Notes under the pieces: generated by a model
The model's database searches: none
The model's input: the letters and a program-made list of their open reading frames with translations, nothing else
What the model was told of the DNA's origin: nothing
Program-made: the position numbers and the translations under genes
Assembly: GCF_019578655.1 (NCBI RefSeq)
Contig: NC_063257.1
Span: forward strand, 6,820,001-6,884,000
From: Ricinus communis
Taxonomy: Eukaryota; Streptophyta; Magnoliopsida; Malpighiales; Euphorbiaceae
Direction of reading: 5' to 3'
Length of the DNA stretch: 64,000 nt
Shown: positions 12,621-25,628 of the stretch, one piece after another
How positions within the stretch are numbered: the first letter of the stretch is position 1
Layout: each line of letters opens with the position of its first letter

Positions 12621-12822
12621 TTGATTTTTTTAGATCCAGGTGGAAATTACTCACGTTCACGATCGTCTCTAGTTTTATATTTTGGTTGGACGTTTTGTCG
12701 GATTATTATTGTTACTATTATTGTTTAGTATGTGTTTTTTAGGATTATTTTTTATCTGAACAAGAGTGAAGCTCCCCCCAGGTCGACGGCTCTACTTGGC
12801 ACACTCCACTGTCAACTCTTCC

Positions 12823-15800
12823 ATGGCTAATTCCTGTCTCTGCTTCCTCTCACTCACTCTTCTCTTCTCTTTATCTGCAACATCACCTTCGCCACACAAT
12901 CAACAAGAAGAAACCCCAGTAACCCGTTTCCAGCAATACCTCAGATTCAACACAGCCCATCCCAATCCTAACTACACAGCGCCAGTCTCTTTCCTCGCTT
13001 CAATTGCCCAGTCAATCGGTCTAAAAATCCAGACTTTATACTTCACACCTGGCAAACCAGTCCTTTTATTAACATGGATTGGTTCAAAACCAACTCTTCC
13101 TTCGATTATCTTCAATTCCCATCTCGATTCTGTCCCCGCCGAACCCACCAAATGGATCCACCCGCCTTTCTCCGCCGTCCGTACGGATGACGGTGATATC
13201 TTTGCCCGTGGAGCACAGGATGACAAGTGTATTGCTATACAGTATTTAGAAGCTATCCGTAACTTGAAAGCTAAAAGCTTTATCCCAATTAGGACTATCC
13301 ATGTTTCTTATCTTCCTGATGAAGAGATTGGTGGTGTTGATGGCGCTGAAAAGTTTGTTAACTCTAAGGAGTTCAGAGAATTGAACGTTGGGTTTGCTAT
13401 GGATGAAGGGCAGGCTTCAGTTAATGATGAGTTTAGAGTGTTTTATGCCGATAGGACTCCTTGGGATTTGGTGATTAAGGCAAAAGGACAACCTGGACAT
13501 GGGTCGAGAATGTATGATAATAGTGCAATGGAGAATTTGATGAAGAGTATTGAGGTCATTAGTAGGTTCAGAGAAAGTCAGTTTGATGTCGTTAAGGCTG
13601 GGAAAGCTGCTAATTCTGAGGTGGTTTCTGTTAATCCGGTTTATTTGAAAGCTGGTACTCCTTCTCCTACTGTAAGTGATTTGTTGAGTATTATGTGTTT
13701 GTATTAATGTGTGTGCGTTTTTATCGATGATGAAAATGAGATGTTTCCGTCTAGGGATTTGTTATGAATATGCAACCATCCGAGGCAGAAGCAGGGTTTA
13801 ATATTAGATTGACTCCTACAACTGATACTGATCTGCTCAAGAAAAAGATTGCTGAAGAGTGGGCACCTGCTGTGCGCAACATGACATATGAGGTACTATG
13901 ATGGATCAATTTCTTCAGTGACTGAAATTTATTAATATCACACGATGAGATCATTAAATAAGTAGGTTTAGTTCGGTATACGATTTTAAACTCATTTGTT
14001 TTAGTATGATGATATTGCTGTATAGTTATTTATTTTGCTTAATTTTCATAATCAAAGAAAGGCCTCATTGTCATTTGAACTCAAGGGGTTACGTTGATGC
14101 CTCGATGCTAACTAACTGAATTTTGGTAGATTTGGATCCGCTTTTATCTTAGTTATCATAGAATGAGTTTCTTTTTCTCCCTTTTTCTTTTCCTCTCCCA
14201 TTTTCTAGGGTGTTTTTGCTCCAAGGTACGTTTTATTCGCATTTAGTCTGAAAGTTTTCCTATCATTCCTGGTAGTGTTATTGATGCCTACATACAAACG
14301 CATGGACCCTTTATGCATTATCGATGAATTCCAATGCATTTTACTTTTTATAACTAAGTGCTAGACCTTCCAAAAACAACCCATCAGTAGTCCTTTTATT
14401 AATGAAATTGCACAGGTACACATAAGCAGACAAAGCCCACGTTATCTCCTAAATTTGAGAGAATGTGTTGCACAAATTGCAAATTGGAGTCCCCTTATGA
14501 ATTTCCTTGACGGAAATGCGCTCTAAAGACTATCTTCCACACATGTGGCGTCGCATAACCTGCAATTCATGAGATAATGTTGATTTTTGTCCACTCATGC
14601 CTCAATGTGAAATTCTGTTTAAGGGATTATGTTCAAGGATTAAAGCTGAATGGTTTTGGAAGGTTTAAGACGAATGGAATAAATAAAAGATTTAGGACGT
14701 CAGTGAAAAATGAATAAAAAGGTTTAGGATTTTGAGGCTAGTTATCCTGCAATTTACTTATCTAGAGAATTCATTTTTGAAGCATTAAATAATGTGTATT
14801 TGTTTCTTCATACATTAGTATCGCCCAAGAAGCTTCATTTTGGTTATGGAATTACTACTCAAAGCTAGAGTTGGTTTATGCCTGTCCAGTTTGAGCTCAT
14901 GAATTGGCCATTCCGACATGACAAACCATATTGCTTGCTGAGCCTTTGACAGATGGCTGGAATGCTTTTTCTTGCCTAGTTCTTCTCATCTCGTTGTGGT
15001 TTCCTGTGTCCTGGAATTTACTGCTTTTTCTTGGTGATTTTTGTTTGCATTAGTTCTTACAATATGATTTTATTGATTCAAAGTTTTCTTAATAGTATGG
15101 AGATGTATAGTCTTATCATCTTCACACCTGTAGTCCATCACTTGGTCTTTCTGAAGGAAATTTCTTTGCTGTTGAATATGTGGTTGGTTCTTCCCTTAAG
15201 CTATGCTGCTTAAATGTAATATAGTTCAATGTATTGGAATTTGCATTATTATGTATTTTTTTCCCTTCGAGGCGGAAGATTTAAGATACAGGACTGTGAC
15301 TAGATGTGGTTATTAATTTGTTTGCCTGAAAATGTCAGCAATTTCCCCTTTGTTGATTCAATGCAGTGCAACGCTTGACCCCAATTACATTAGCCTCACC
15401 TACTCTTTGGCTAACTCTAGAATGGTCCATGTCCAACAAAGCCCAGCCAACTGTACATAAGAAGACTGGAGACCATCAACCTTTCCACCTATGAAATGAA
15501 CCTTTCATTAAATTTTATCAAATGTTTGTGTGATTGTTGGCTCACTCTTGGGATATTGGCGGGCAATTTTGGAATGATCAAGAATGATCTCATGATGTCT
15601 TCATTTTCATTGATACTCATTTTCATTGATACTGGCATTATGGTCTACGAGTTTCTGATTGTTCTTGACTGAGTTACATGTACTAATTGTAATAAAAACA
15701 AAAGGAAATTTCAAATATCTGTTAACAACAACCTTCTCAATATCTGTAAGAAATAATATCATTAGATCTGACAAAATTCTATCCTGGCCGGCACCTACCA

Positions 15801-16391
15801 CAGCCCTCTGCCTTTACCCGGGCTTCGGACTGCCAAAGTATGATATACTCGTACCTAAACGGAGTTAATGTCTATTGTAGAGTACAAAATTATATACTTA
15901 TTATTATAAACGCTAGTATCATTTCTGCATGAGAGAAAGATATTTAATTGCATATGTATGTGGCAGATAATTGAGAAAGGACCCATAAGAGATATCAGGG
16001 GACGACCGTTAATGACTGCAGTGGATAATTCCAATCCATGGTGGTCAGTTTTTAAGCGAGCTATCACAGCAGCTGGAGGACAACTTGCAAAGCCTGAAAT
16101 CTTGGCCTCAACTACTGATGGGCGGTTCATAAGACGGTTGGGGGTTCCTGTTTTTGGTTTCTCTCCGATGACAAATACTCCCATATTGTTGCATGAGCAT
16201 AATGAGGTTTACGTTTTCCGGTCAATCTCAAGTCTTCTTATTATTACGTTGGTCCACCTTTTTAATCCTTTTCATGCTTCCTTGATTATGTGTTGCAGTT
16301 TTTGAAGGATACCGTCTTCTTGAAAGGAATCGAGGTGTATGAGCATATAATTAGTTCATTAAGTTCCTTTGAGGAGGTTCATTCAACATAG
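12823..16391 (+). CDS. Aminoacylase-1-like protein (M20 family N-acyl-L-amino-acid amidohydrolase)
   Basis: Four phase-0 exons: 12823-13671, 13755-13892, 15967-16206 and 16299-16391, giving 439 residues, normal for ACY1. The enzyme hydrolyses N-acyl amino acids using a di-zinc centre. Visible metal and catalytic residues are His100 and Asp102 in FNSHLDSVPAE, Asp133 in GAQDDK, Glu167/Glu168 in LPDEEIGG, Asp194 in FAMDEG, and the C-terminal His in LLHEHNE (about 405). GQPGHGSRM carries the dimer-interface His that completes the neighbouring active site. Residues 5-20 are hydrophobic, so an ER/secretory signal or anchor is likely. The start is the first ATG; the in-frame triplet at 12766 is GTG, not a plant start. 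Intron 2 is 2.1 kb and holds an odd GC-rich patch. Plant homologues are annotated as aminoacylases, but their physiological substrate is not settled. Confidence 0.93.
15775..15850. repeat. GC-rich patch in intron 2 of the aminoacylase-like gene
   Basis: About 75 bp containing CTGGCCGGCACCTACCACAG and CCCGGGCTTCGGACTGCC is much more GC-rich than the surrounding intron. It resembles a fragment of a dispersed repeat, possibly transposon-derived, rather than gene sequence. I cannot name the family. Confidence 0.3.
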
Positions 16392-16625
16392 ATGTTCTTG
16401 GTTGGTGACTAATGAGGAGAATGTATAATGCTTTGACTGGTGATACTGTTCTGCTGGTATGACAGATCATATTGCCTGTATTCGATTTGCAAATATTTGG
16501 CCATATCTGTTTTTTTTTTACTACTAATTACCAACTTGTGCATGCCATTGGTTCATTGTGCTACTGTAGAATGATCAATATTATTACATTTTGAAGCCAT
16601 TTGTAACCACACCTTTTCTAAAGCC

Positions 16626-16695
16626 TTCTGTGAGAGAGTTAAGAGACTACTGATACTGAATTCTGTGAGAGAGTTAAGAGACTACTGATACTGAA
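16626..16695. repeat. Perfect tandem duplication, 2 x 35 bp
   Basis: The unit begins TTCTGTGAGAGAGTTAAGAG and ends GATACTGAA. It is present at 16626-16660 and again, identically, at 16661-16695, about 235 bp after the aminoacylase-like stop codon and probably within or just past its 3' UTR. Complete identity suggests a recent duplication. Confidence 0.9.
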
Positions 16696-19600
16696 CTTAT
16701 GTATCCATTGTATAAGATTCTTGTTACACAACACGCAATTACTGTTGCATGCTTTCTTGAGAGATTGCTAAAGTTGCTCATTTGTTGTGAATTCTACAGC
16801 TCCAAGCCCAAATAAAGGAGGAGAGGTGTAGAAAGATTGATGTGTGATGATGGCCACTGTAAAACTAGTTCAAATTTCTCCCTTAAAGTAACCAACTGGA
16901 TGGATACTGAAACTTAGGTTGAATTGAATATAAGAAAAAGGTAGAATTATTACTGCAATAAGCCAGTTCTCACTTTGCTAATGCTGTATGCTGATGAAAT
17001 GGTGTAACCTGAGTTTTTGGTTTGTATCGCAAGTAACAATCTCTTCTTTTATTTTATTTTTTATTGCAATTTAAAACATATGATTTGGATTGGGTTGGGA
17101 TTATGCTTGTATTTGTTGATTGCAGATTTCGGCTCTGTTTGTCTCGCCAAATATACTTTTCAAGAAAATATTTTTTGCACTTTTCTATCTTTGGTGCATC
17201 TGAAAAAATAAGTAGAAGCCAATTAATATAGTATTAACTATCAGTAATCGCCACCGCCGATCTCTGGTCACCACCGACAGCCGGTGCTTTGCTGTAATTC
17301 TTTTTTATATTTAAATATAAGCTAAAAAATATAAAATCACGATGAATCTTAAATATCTTGGTTCTTTTTAAAGATAAAAGTAATCAAATAGCATTGAAAT
17401 AAGTTAATTTTAAATTAAATAAGTAAAAAGTAAGTTAATTTTCTTAATTTCTATAAACTTTGTTTTTTTTTTTCATTGCAAAACAAACGAAGCCTTCTTC
17501 TGTGACATTGCATTGAAAAATTGTTACCAAAGCTGCAATTGTATTTGAGTGGAAGCATAAAGGCTAGAACATAACCATTAAATTGAAATGTGTCATAGTT
17601 GTTATGCCTTACAATAATTGCTTTCCGGATACATGAGAGAACAAACAGGAATCCATCAGATATTATTTCTGCAGAACTCAAATGCCCTGCTACTAATTAA
17701 GAAAATTGCCTTATTTTAAATTAACTATCGCAATTAGTGCCTTCATCTCCACTAAGCAAACCTTTTTTTCTTTGATTTGCATGAAAACCAAGTGCGTACT
17801 TTTCTTGGAGAAAAATAACATGTTGCATCCGATTGCTAATTGCTGAAGTAGCCAGGAAAGAACTGCAGCCCTCACTCTGCAGTCAACAAGTTGCTGAGGA
17901 AATATTTTTCTTCCAATAATCTTTTCTTTTTTCTTGCCCATATTTTGAGCTAATGGGACTAACTAGATTTCTGGATCAAATTGTGGAAGGCTATACCATA
18001 GATAGACAGTTTTATTTGGTTCATTCAAGATAAGATTTTCAGTTCTTCTTTTTCCTAGTTAGCGTCATGATTCATAAATTCATTGGAAATGTCTAGTTTT
18101 CTTCAGTGTTCTTATTTAGGAGTCGAGTGGCATTACAAGCCAGTTATTGTGCTATATTTTTAAACCCATTTGATAACTAAATCTGCTATTCTGTCAAATT
18201 TTGAAATGGGAAGTGGGGAAGGAACTTTCATGAACCTACCAATGCTAATTTGGACAAGCACCATCTGTCGTGAGACTGCTGATGGAAGGTACTTGGAACA
18301 AAAATCCATCCTTACACTGTACAAAAATCTGTTATCATTTCACAAAATTATGGCCAAAATCTATGAAATGTCGGTATTTCATGCCAAGACATTTTTCTTC
18401 CTCCAGAAACAGTCCAAAAACATAATTCAATATCATTAAAAAAGCACCCCAAAAACCAAAAAGAAAAAAGAAACCAATGTACATACCTTGATGATAAAGA
18501 GATAGTTAGGTCAACAAGTACACCTCTCAAGACTATATAAAATATATAATTCTTGATAATTGGCAATATTACGTTAGCCATTACTATATGGATATGGTGG
18601 TTGTGAAAGATACCCTTTTGATGAAATAAAACATTTTCCTGGAAGTTTCACTTTATCTCTAATTCTATCAAAAACAGAAGAAGAGAGCAGCAGGGGATTT
18701 TGAATTTGATTCTTTTTTTGTTTTTTTTTTTTTTTGCTTTTCTTTCTTATAAAACCTTACCCACATGGATCTTGCCTCTTCATCCTCCAACACTTTGAAT
18801 AACCTTCACTGCACCTTCCTGCCCATACCATACCCCAATTCTTTTTCTTCCATGTTTATGTATTGATTGAGAAATGACAAGAGTCTAATATGACCATCCG
18901 GCCCCTTTTTGGCCTCTGCTCACCGAAGTTGGTCCTACAGTTTTTTTTTTTTTTTCTTCTTCTTTTTAGCCATGTTAAACTCAGCTTTTAACCTGTCTCG
19001 ACTGATTTTTTTTTTTTTTTTTTCCATTGATTTTAAAAGCCCCATGCACCATATTCAAACTTCCCAAATCGGTCTAGGACACATTAGATTCGATGGGCCT
19101 AATCGTCAAAGAAAAAATAAAATCTAAAGCTATATGAATTTTTTGGCAATTTTAACTATTATTCAATTTTAATTAAAATTGAATACGTGACGCATAATCA
19201 TGAAAAATTGGATAAAATTATAAATAATTTAGCAATTCGAATCATTTTTACTGAAATTACCAAAAATTCAAAATTTTCTTTTAACCATTAAACCTATTAT
19301 ATACTATGAAATATGAGTTCTATGAATATATCTTGATCGAGTATTGGTTCTAGAAACAGAACCTGAGCGATAGAGTTAGAGCAAATTTACTTGAATACTT
19401 AGAAAATGAATTCTAATTGATGTCGGTCCTACTCCTACATCTTGAATTTGCTGGCTGGCTGAGTGGGCGGGCAAAGCAAGCTAGAGAGTCGTCTTTTTCC
19501 TTTTTAATGCAGAGACTACTTACTATTATTATCATTACACGTTGCTGTTTTTTCCTCCTCGATATTTGCAAGGTACGGAAAGATTATGGGTACGGTACTG

Positions 19601-20144
19601 CCAGTTAAGAGATAGATACATTCTTGTTCTTGAGCTCTTTTTTCTTTCCGCAAGTACAAATAATATATAGGAAAATATGGATGCGGTAGAAGCTGCGAGG
19701 AGGAGAAGAAGAAGCATGGATCTTCATTTATGATTCTTGTAGTTTTCATGATCAGGTGGGGACTTGAAAGTTGTCGTAGATCAGATATAAAACAGTGTCG
19801 GATAGGGAAACATTAGTATCTTTAAAGAGATCATATCTAAATCTACTTATGTATACTCCATATCGATACAGACTATACTAATTTTGAAAAGCATTACACT
19901 TTCTTACCCAACTTTATATCTACTCGTAAAATTCAATTTCAGGATATTGTTATTGTTGCATATCAAGATCAAACATTCAAAAATTGAAGCATGGAAAGCC
20001 TTGTGCATATACTTTCCTGCAAAACTTTTATCCACTTGTAAAATTCATTTTCAACACCTTGTTATAGTTTCAAATAAACGTTTAAAAAATTAAACGCGGA
20101 TTATCAAGTCATTAATATGATTAGTAGAATATAATTGATAATCA

Positions 20145-20148
<4 letters not shown>

Positions 20149-20187
<39 letters not shown>
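20149..20187. repeat. (TA)n microsatellite
   Basis: An uninterrupted TA dinucleotide run of about 19 units in gene-free DNA. It is likely length-polymorphic. Confidence 0.9.
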
Positions 20188-20190
<3 letters not shown>

Positions 20191-23100
20191 GCAAATCAAT
20201 CTTACCGGCCATTATGAACAAGTAAATAATAGATTAATTATTTAACCACTCTAATCAGATTAGCAGATTATTCTGTTCAATTATTCCGATTATATTGATA
20301 AACTATCCTAACTCATGATATAAGAATGTACTTATATATAGAATAAAATGAGAGAACATGGGTAAGATTTTTTGTTTTTCTAGCTATTTTCTCTCGTCTT
20401 CATTGCACAAATTTAACTATCAAAATGGATAATCGAACATGATACCGGATCATTCTTTACAGCTCTTTTCTTTTAGTTTAGGCAAAACCTCACATATAAA
20501 AGAAATCTCATATTTGCCATTAATATTAATATGATAGTATAGATAATAGAAAATGTTTGTTAATTTAGTATAAGGAAATATTTCGATGGCACCCTTCTTT
20601 TTTCTTCTCATAAACCATATCCATTTCATTCAACGAAACTTGAATGAAATGTCAAGTCCTCATAAGCTGGCAAAATGTATGTTAAAATGGTTAAATATAG
20701 GCGAGTTATTTTTCAATTCTCTAAAAAGAAGTGGGTTCTAGTTTTTCATTGAATTAGTCTCTGCATTCATATAGTAAAATTAGTAATTAATACAATTCAT
20801 CTTCAATAATTAATATGAAACCCATTTTTTTAAAAAAAGAAAAAAGAAATTGGAAGAGGATAGAAGGTCAGAACAAAGTAATTAATTGGAAGACATGAGA
20901 CTCTAAAGTCTTGGGCACATGCCCGCCATATGCTCACATGCCAATGACATTCTTCAACTACAATGAGCAATAAGTTTCAACTTGAATGTAGAAGTCTAAT
21001 TACTCCTCCTTTCACAACTAACCCTTTTGAAAGTGTTGTGTTTTGACCTTTGTATTTACAAGTTAGTATATATATCATACGGTTAGAAGTTACAATTAAT
21101 ATTTATTAGTTTCCATTTTTTTACAGCTGAACCAGCTCATTATGATCCCTAGTTACATGGGTTTTTGGTAGACTAGAATAAATTAATTAACCATCGTGTC
21201 AAAGTACCCTAAAAACTATGAAGGTCAAGCCAATTGAGCTATTAGCAGAAACCCATGATACTAAAGAAATTTCCTTCTAACTTCCAACAAATTAAAGTCA
21301 TTTTCATATTTCCTTAATCTCTGACAGATTTGAAAATAAACAAAGATTATACGAGTGTGGCATGAACATGTGATGTGCTTATTAAAATTATTATATTATA
21401 TTAATTATTCTTAATGTGAATGATACTGTCAGCCACCTTGTGATAGAGTATCGCAATTAAAAATAATGGTCTCTTAATCTTACTTAGAAAATAGAGAACA
21501 ACAATATATATTTAAGAAATGGTTGCTCTTATATATAATTTTTATTTTTATTTCTTTATTTTGTGATTTTATTAACTATGTTGTGCTCCTAAGCGAGGCA
21601 AAGGGAACAAAGGAAGGAGGTAGGATGGAGGGGTACTAGTACGGATTGACGACACTATTCTTTTTACACATGAATTGTAATTGAAGAAATCAATTCTGCT
21701 TCGGTTTAATAATATCCCTCTTTTTCTCATGGCTTAATTTTTTAAAAAAATTGGGGTAAAGTTGCTATGATTGCAAATTAAGGTTCTCAAAATCACATGG
21801 GATGTTTAATTAAATGACATAAAGTATATGTTGGGATTCAAAAAATCTTGATTTAATTAGTGGAATAAGGAAGTTTTATATGGTGAAAAAGTGAGGATAT
21901 ATAATTACTTTTGCTGTTTCCTTTGAAGAATCTAGGTATAAAATTGATTAGAATAATGTAAACAATGATGGCATTGTAAAGCCTTTCTGAAGAAGATTTC
22001 TCAATGATTTAACATCCTAAGTTAAAATCATGAGATTCTTACTGGAATTAGGAGAAGAATTTTGTGGGATGAGGAGAACTTCTTTATCCTATAGTGAATG
22101 CAACAAAGAATATAAATTTACCTTATTATATGTGGCAACAACAACCATAGAAAGAATAAATAAAAAGCATATATAGGAATAACAAATATATTGCAATACA
22201 ATAATACTTACTAATCTTGTAAATCTAATTTATTGAAAAAATAAACCCATATTACACATCTTGAAAAATCCAAGAATTTTGAAGAAAAAGATTGCCTTGC
22301 AATGCCAGCAATAGTATCTTATGAATTCAGAGGCAGAGAAGTGGGCAATGCTTGACCATAGAAAGAAGCAAAAAAACTTGCGGAGAAAAGATGATAAAAC
22401 AAAAGAAAACAAACAAAACAAATCCCTGCATGCTGCAAAATATGGAAAGAAGAAACCCTTATTGCCTGATTCAAGTGTGAAACTAACCACATATAAAGTG
22501 GTCAAAAGGCCTAATATAGAAAAGGTCACTTGTCCCTGGAAAGGGTATGCGCCCCTCTCTCCCCATACCCATTAGTCCCCCATGCATGTCTTTGCTGGCA
22601 TTTTCCCTCCCTCATTTTCTCCAAATAAAAAGTACCCTTTTTTCTTGACAATTCAACTACATTAGTGATTAGCAGGGGTAGTTAGCGTGTATAGATGAAT
22701 GGGTGTATATAATGAACAACGCAAAATTTGTATACAAATTTTTAATTTTTAATTTTTTAATTAAGTTAACGAATACGAATAGTTAGCCGAGATATGAATT
22801 CCGACTCTAATAAATTATAAAAATAAATCCAAAATACTCTTAAGGGTTTCATTTTTTTAAAATATTCTTGAAACGCAAAAGAGAGCAAATTCTTTACAAC
22901 TTAACATGAGAAATTGGAAAAATACAAAGCCTTGGAGCAAATAGCCCAAAGACAAGGACTGTATATGAGCTTAAGTGAGGAACCATTCCTACTACTGGAT
23001 CACTAGGTAGAAAGTACATGATCAATTTAGCAGTTTTTGCCGTATCATTCGTAGGAAGCATTAATGTGGCTGAAATTAAAGCATATATATATTAGTCAAG

Positions 23101-24698
23101 TCATATAGTCGTAAGCAAGTACAAGATAGTAACAAAAACAGTTGAGATATGAGTGTGTGTCTTAATATGTGTTTGTGGTAAATTTGTAAGATTTGTTAGT
23201 ATAGTTTTCGGAAAGCGAAAGAAAAAGATAGGCAAAGTTGCTTCACGCGGTTTCGGAGTTCTTCCATTTGCATTGCATGACAGAGTAGCAACAGCTGGTC
23301 TGTGTCTCTGTCTTTCTTCCCTTTTTTTTCATTATGCTTAGGCTAAATGCTTTAAATTAAACTACTGTTGAGACTGCGCGTTTTTTTTATTATATTCTTC
23401 TGTGTCTGATTTATTAATTTCGATAATTATTTTTTTGTTTTCTAGATTATATTTTAGTGTATCACAGCCATCTAAAAGCTACTTATTATAACTATCACAC
23501 ACACCTGCAGATCCTGGAAGTTGCCTTCATCAGAGAATCCTATGAACTTCTTTTTTATTTTCTTTATATCAAATCTCGCAAGACTGATTTGCCCTTATTT
23601 TGTATTATTCTTCTTGTCCTTTCTTTTATATAATTCTATTACATTATTACATGTTAAGATGTTTTATGTAAATTTGAACTAAGTTTTTTAATCTTTTTTG
23701 AATAAATATATAAAGACATTAAAGAATAATTACGCGACGCCCTACAGTTGATCCCTCCTTTAATGTATAGTAAGTGATTTCTTTCATTCTTTAATTACCT
23801 GTAGCCGCAGGTGTTAACCGGGGCGGGAAAGGGTATTTTCTTGATTTCTTTCTTGGCTCGCAAGTCGATCAAAAAGGGGGAAAAAAGAGAAAACAACAAC
23901 ACTACTAGCTAGCTTTTGTTAATCTTTTCCCATGCTGGTCTTTAATTGGTGCATGTGGGTTAAAGTTGGAAAAACTATGCACTTTTACCCTTTTATGTTG
24001 TTCCAATATCAAAGCCAAAAAAAAAAAAAAAGAATAAAAGAAAGTCAAAATGCAAGACTTGCTAGAGAAGAAGAGATGAAATTATTATTTTTATTTTTAA
24101 TTTATGAATGAGAAGAACAGTACGTATATTAGTCATAGCACGCCACATTTCTTCAAGTAATTAAACACTATAAAATCTTCTGACAGAAGTGTAAAGATCA
24201 TTTCTTGGTTAAAAATATAAGTTCTTAATACGTGCGTAGATGACCATTTCAAAGCCCTCTGGTAATTGAATTCACATAACCTGCTTACAGAAAAAAGACT
24301 ACTGAAATTAATAATAATGGGTTTTAACTGTTGAAGAAAAATAACAACGTATGCATTCTTTCCAAGTGTAAAACATAATACATAGAAGAAGATTATTATA
24401 CTATTTGATAAGCAAATGGGTTAAGCGTAGTGATGCATTTGGTGTTGTTAATTTTTAGAAAATAATGTGATTAAATTATCTATCTGGCATAGTTTGACCA
24501 TGCCAGGACAGATAAGTCATTTTCAAATAAAATCATCAAAAGGGACATTATACATATAAAATATTTTTCTAATTTCTATTTATATTAGCTAAAAAATATC
24601 TGTCAGCCATTTTACAGTCAAGTTTTGGAACAACCACACACACTGTTCCCTTTTGCACTAATGGAATTTTGCACTCACAGTTAACCTTTCCCATATTC

Positions 24699-24706
24699 TA
24701 TAAATA
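24699..24706 (+). promoter_or_regulatory. TATA box of the ERF gene
   Basis: TATAAATA lies 240 bp before the ERF start codon and about 30 bp before a pyrimidine-rich stretch (TCTCTCCTTCTCATTTTC) that would suit a plant transcription start. The resulting leader would be about 200 nt. Confidence 0.65.
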
Positions 24707-24938
24707 CCAACCTTTTGTCTCTCCTTCTCATTTTCAGTTCGCAATCTCATTCATTATCTCTCCTCTACCTTTCAGAGAAAGAACAAGAATTCAAGAAAAC
24801 AAGTTTGTATTGTATTTACAAGAGTGAAAACAAGAGAATCAAGAATTCAAGATCCCTTCGGTTTCGTTCGAGAGAAAGCTAGCTGTAGCACTTGATCTTC
24901 GAGCAGGTTCTTGATCATCTAAATATATATATTTAGCA

Positions 24939-25628
24939 ATGGTGAAGAGTGAGCAGAAGATCCAATCAGAAACATCAGCAAAGCCAATGGCAACATCTCC
25001 TTCATCTTCAGCATCGACAAAAAAGAAATACAAAGGAGTGAGAATGAGAAGCTGGGGTTCTTGGGTATCAGAAATAAGAGCACCAAATCAGAAAACGAGA
25101 ATTTGGTTAGGCTCTTATTCTACTGCTGAAGCTGCAGCTAGAGCATATGATGCTGCACTTTTATGTCTTAAAGGCTCTTCAGCTAACCTTAACTTTCCTA
25201 TCACTTCCTCTCATTACATTCCTGACACCGTTATGTCACCTAAATCTATTCAAAGAATTGCTGCTGCTGCCGCTAATAGTTTTACAGACAATGCAACCGC
25301 AACTGCCACCACCGCCACCACACCAGTATCATCGCCACCTCAGCCTTCTTCCTTACAATCCCCATCATCATCATCATCATCATCCATATCATCCCCATCA
25401 TCGTGTGATCAACTAGATGTATATGATGATGTGTCGCTAATGCAGTCTTTTGGGACATATAGTCATGATGAGTATTCATGGTATAACTTTGACGATCAAC
25501 TTTCGTCACCCAAGTTTCTTGATCAAATGTTCATCAATAATGGGGCTGCTTCGTCGTTCAATCCTCCACCGATGATGATCGATGATTTTTTCGAAGACGA
25601 TTTTCGTCTGTGGAGCTTTGCAGAATAG
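24939..25628 (+). CDS. ERF014: AP2/ERF transcription factor, DREB-type group II (ERF012/013/014 clade)
   Basis: A single exon encodes 229 residues, the normal intronless form. The AP2 domain spans about residues 31-87, with [38 protein letters not shown] and LNFP. It binds GCC-box or DRE-like promoter DNA in the nucleus. The N-terminal region and the linker are Ser-rich, with a homopolymeric Ser run (about 142-150) encoded by a CAT/TCA repeat in the DNA. The C-terminus is acidic and ends [13 protein letters not shown], similar in kind to the LWSF ending of ERF012 and a likely activation region. Arabidopsis has three related paralogues (ERF012/DREB26, ERF013, ERF014). The symbol rests on the MVK start and on the aminoacylase and YbaK neighbours, so treat it as clade-level. 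The leader holds no obvious upstream ORF. Confidence 0.92.
   Translation: MVKSEQKIQSETSAKPMATSPSSSASTKKKYKGVRMRSWGSWVSEIRAPNQKTRIWLGSYSTAEAAARAYDAALLCLKGSSANLNFPITSSHYIPDTVMSPKSIQRIAAAAANSFTDNATATATTATTPVSSPPQPSSLQSPSSSSSSSISSPSSCDQLDVYDDVSLMQSFGTYSHDEYSWYNFDDQLSSPKFLDQMFINNGAASSFNPPPMMIDDFFEDDFRLWSFAE

Larger units (their letters stand above)
16392..24698. other. Gene-poor spacer of 8.3 kb upstream of the ERF gene
   Basis: No open frame here looks like a protein: all are short, low-complexity or stop-limited. The stretch contains a 35-bp tandem duplication (16626-16695), a (TA)n microsatellite (about 20149-20187), T-rich tracts near 18720, 18940 and 19005, and AT-rich DNA. The right part (about 22500-24700) includes several GC-richer islands, near 22540-22620 and 23815-23870, that may be distal regulatory DNA of the ERF gene. 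No microRNA precursor was recognised. Confidence 0.5.

Noticed and set aside
12766..12822. N-terminal extension of the aminoacylase-like protein
   Set aside because: The in-frame start would be GTG, not ATG; the first ATG is at 12823.
22321..22575. 84-codon plus-strand frame
   Set aside because: Lys-rich, no homology or splice context, and mirrored by an equally long frame on the opposite strand.
25147..25509. His/Pro-rich and Met-rich frames inside the ERF gene
   Set aside because: These are alternate frames of the Ser-coding CAT/TCA repeat region; the AP2 frame is the real one.
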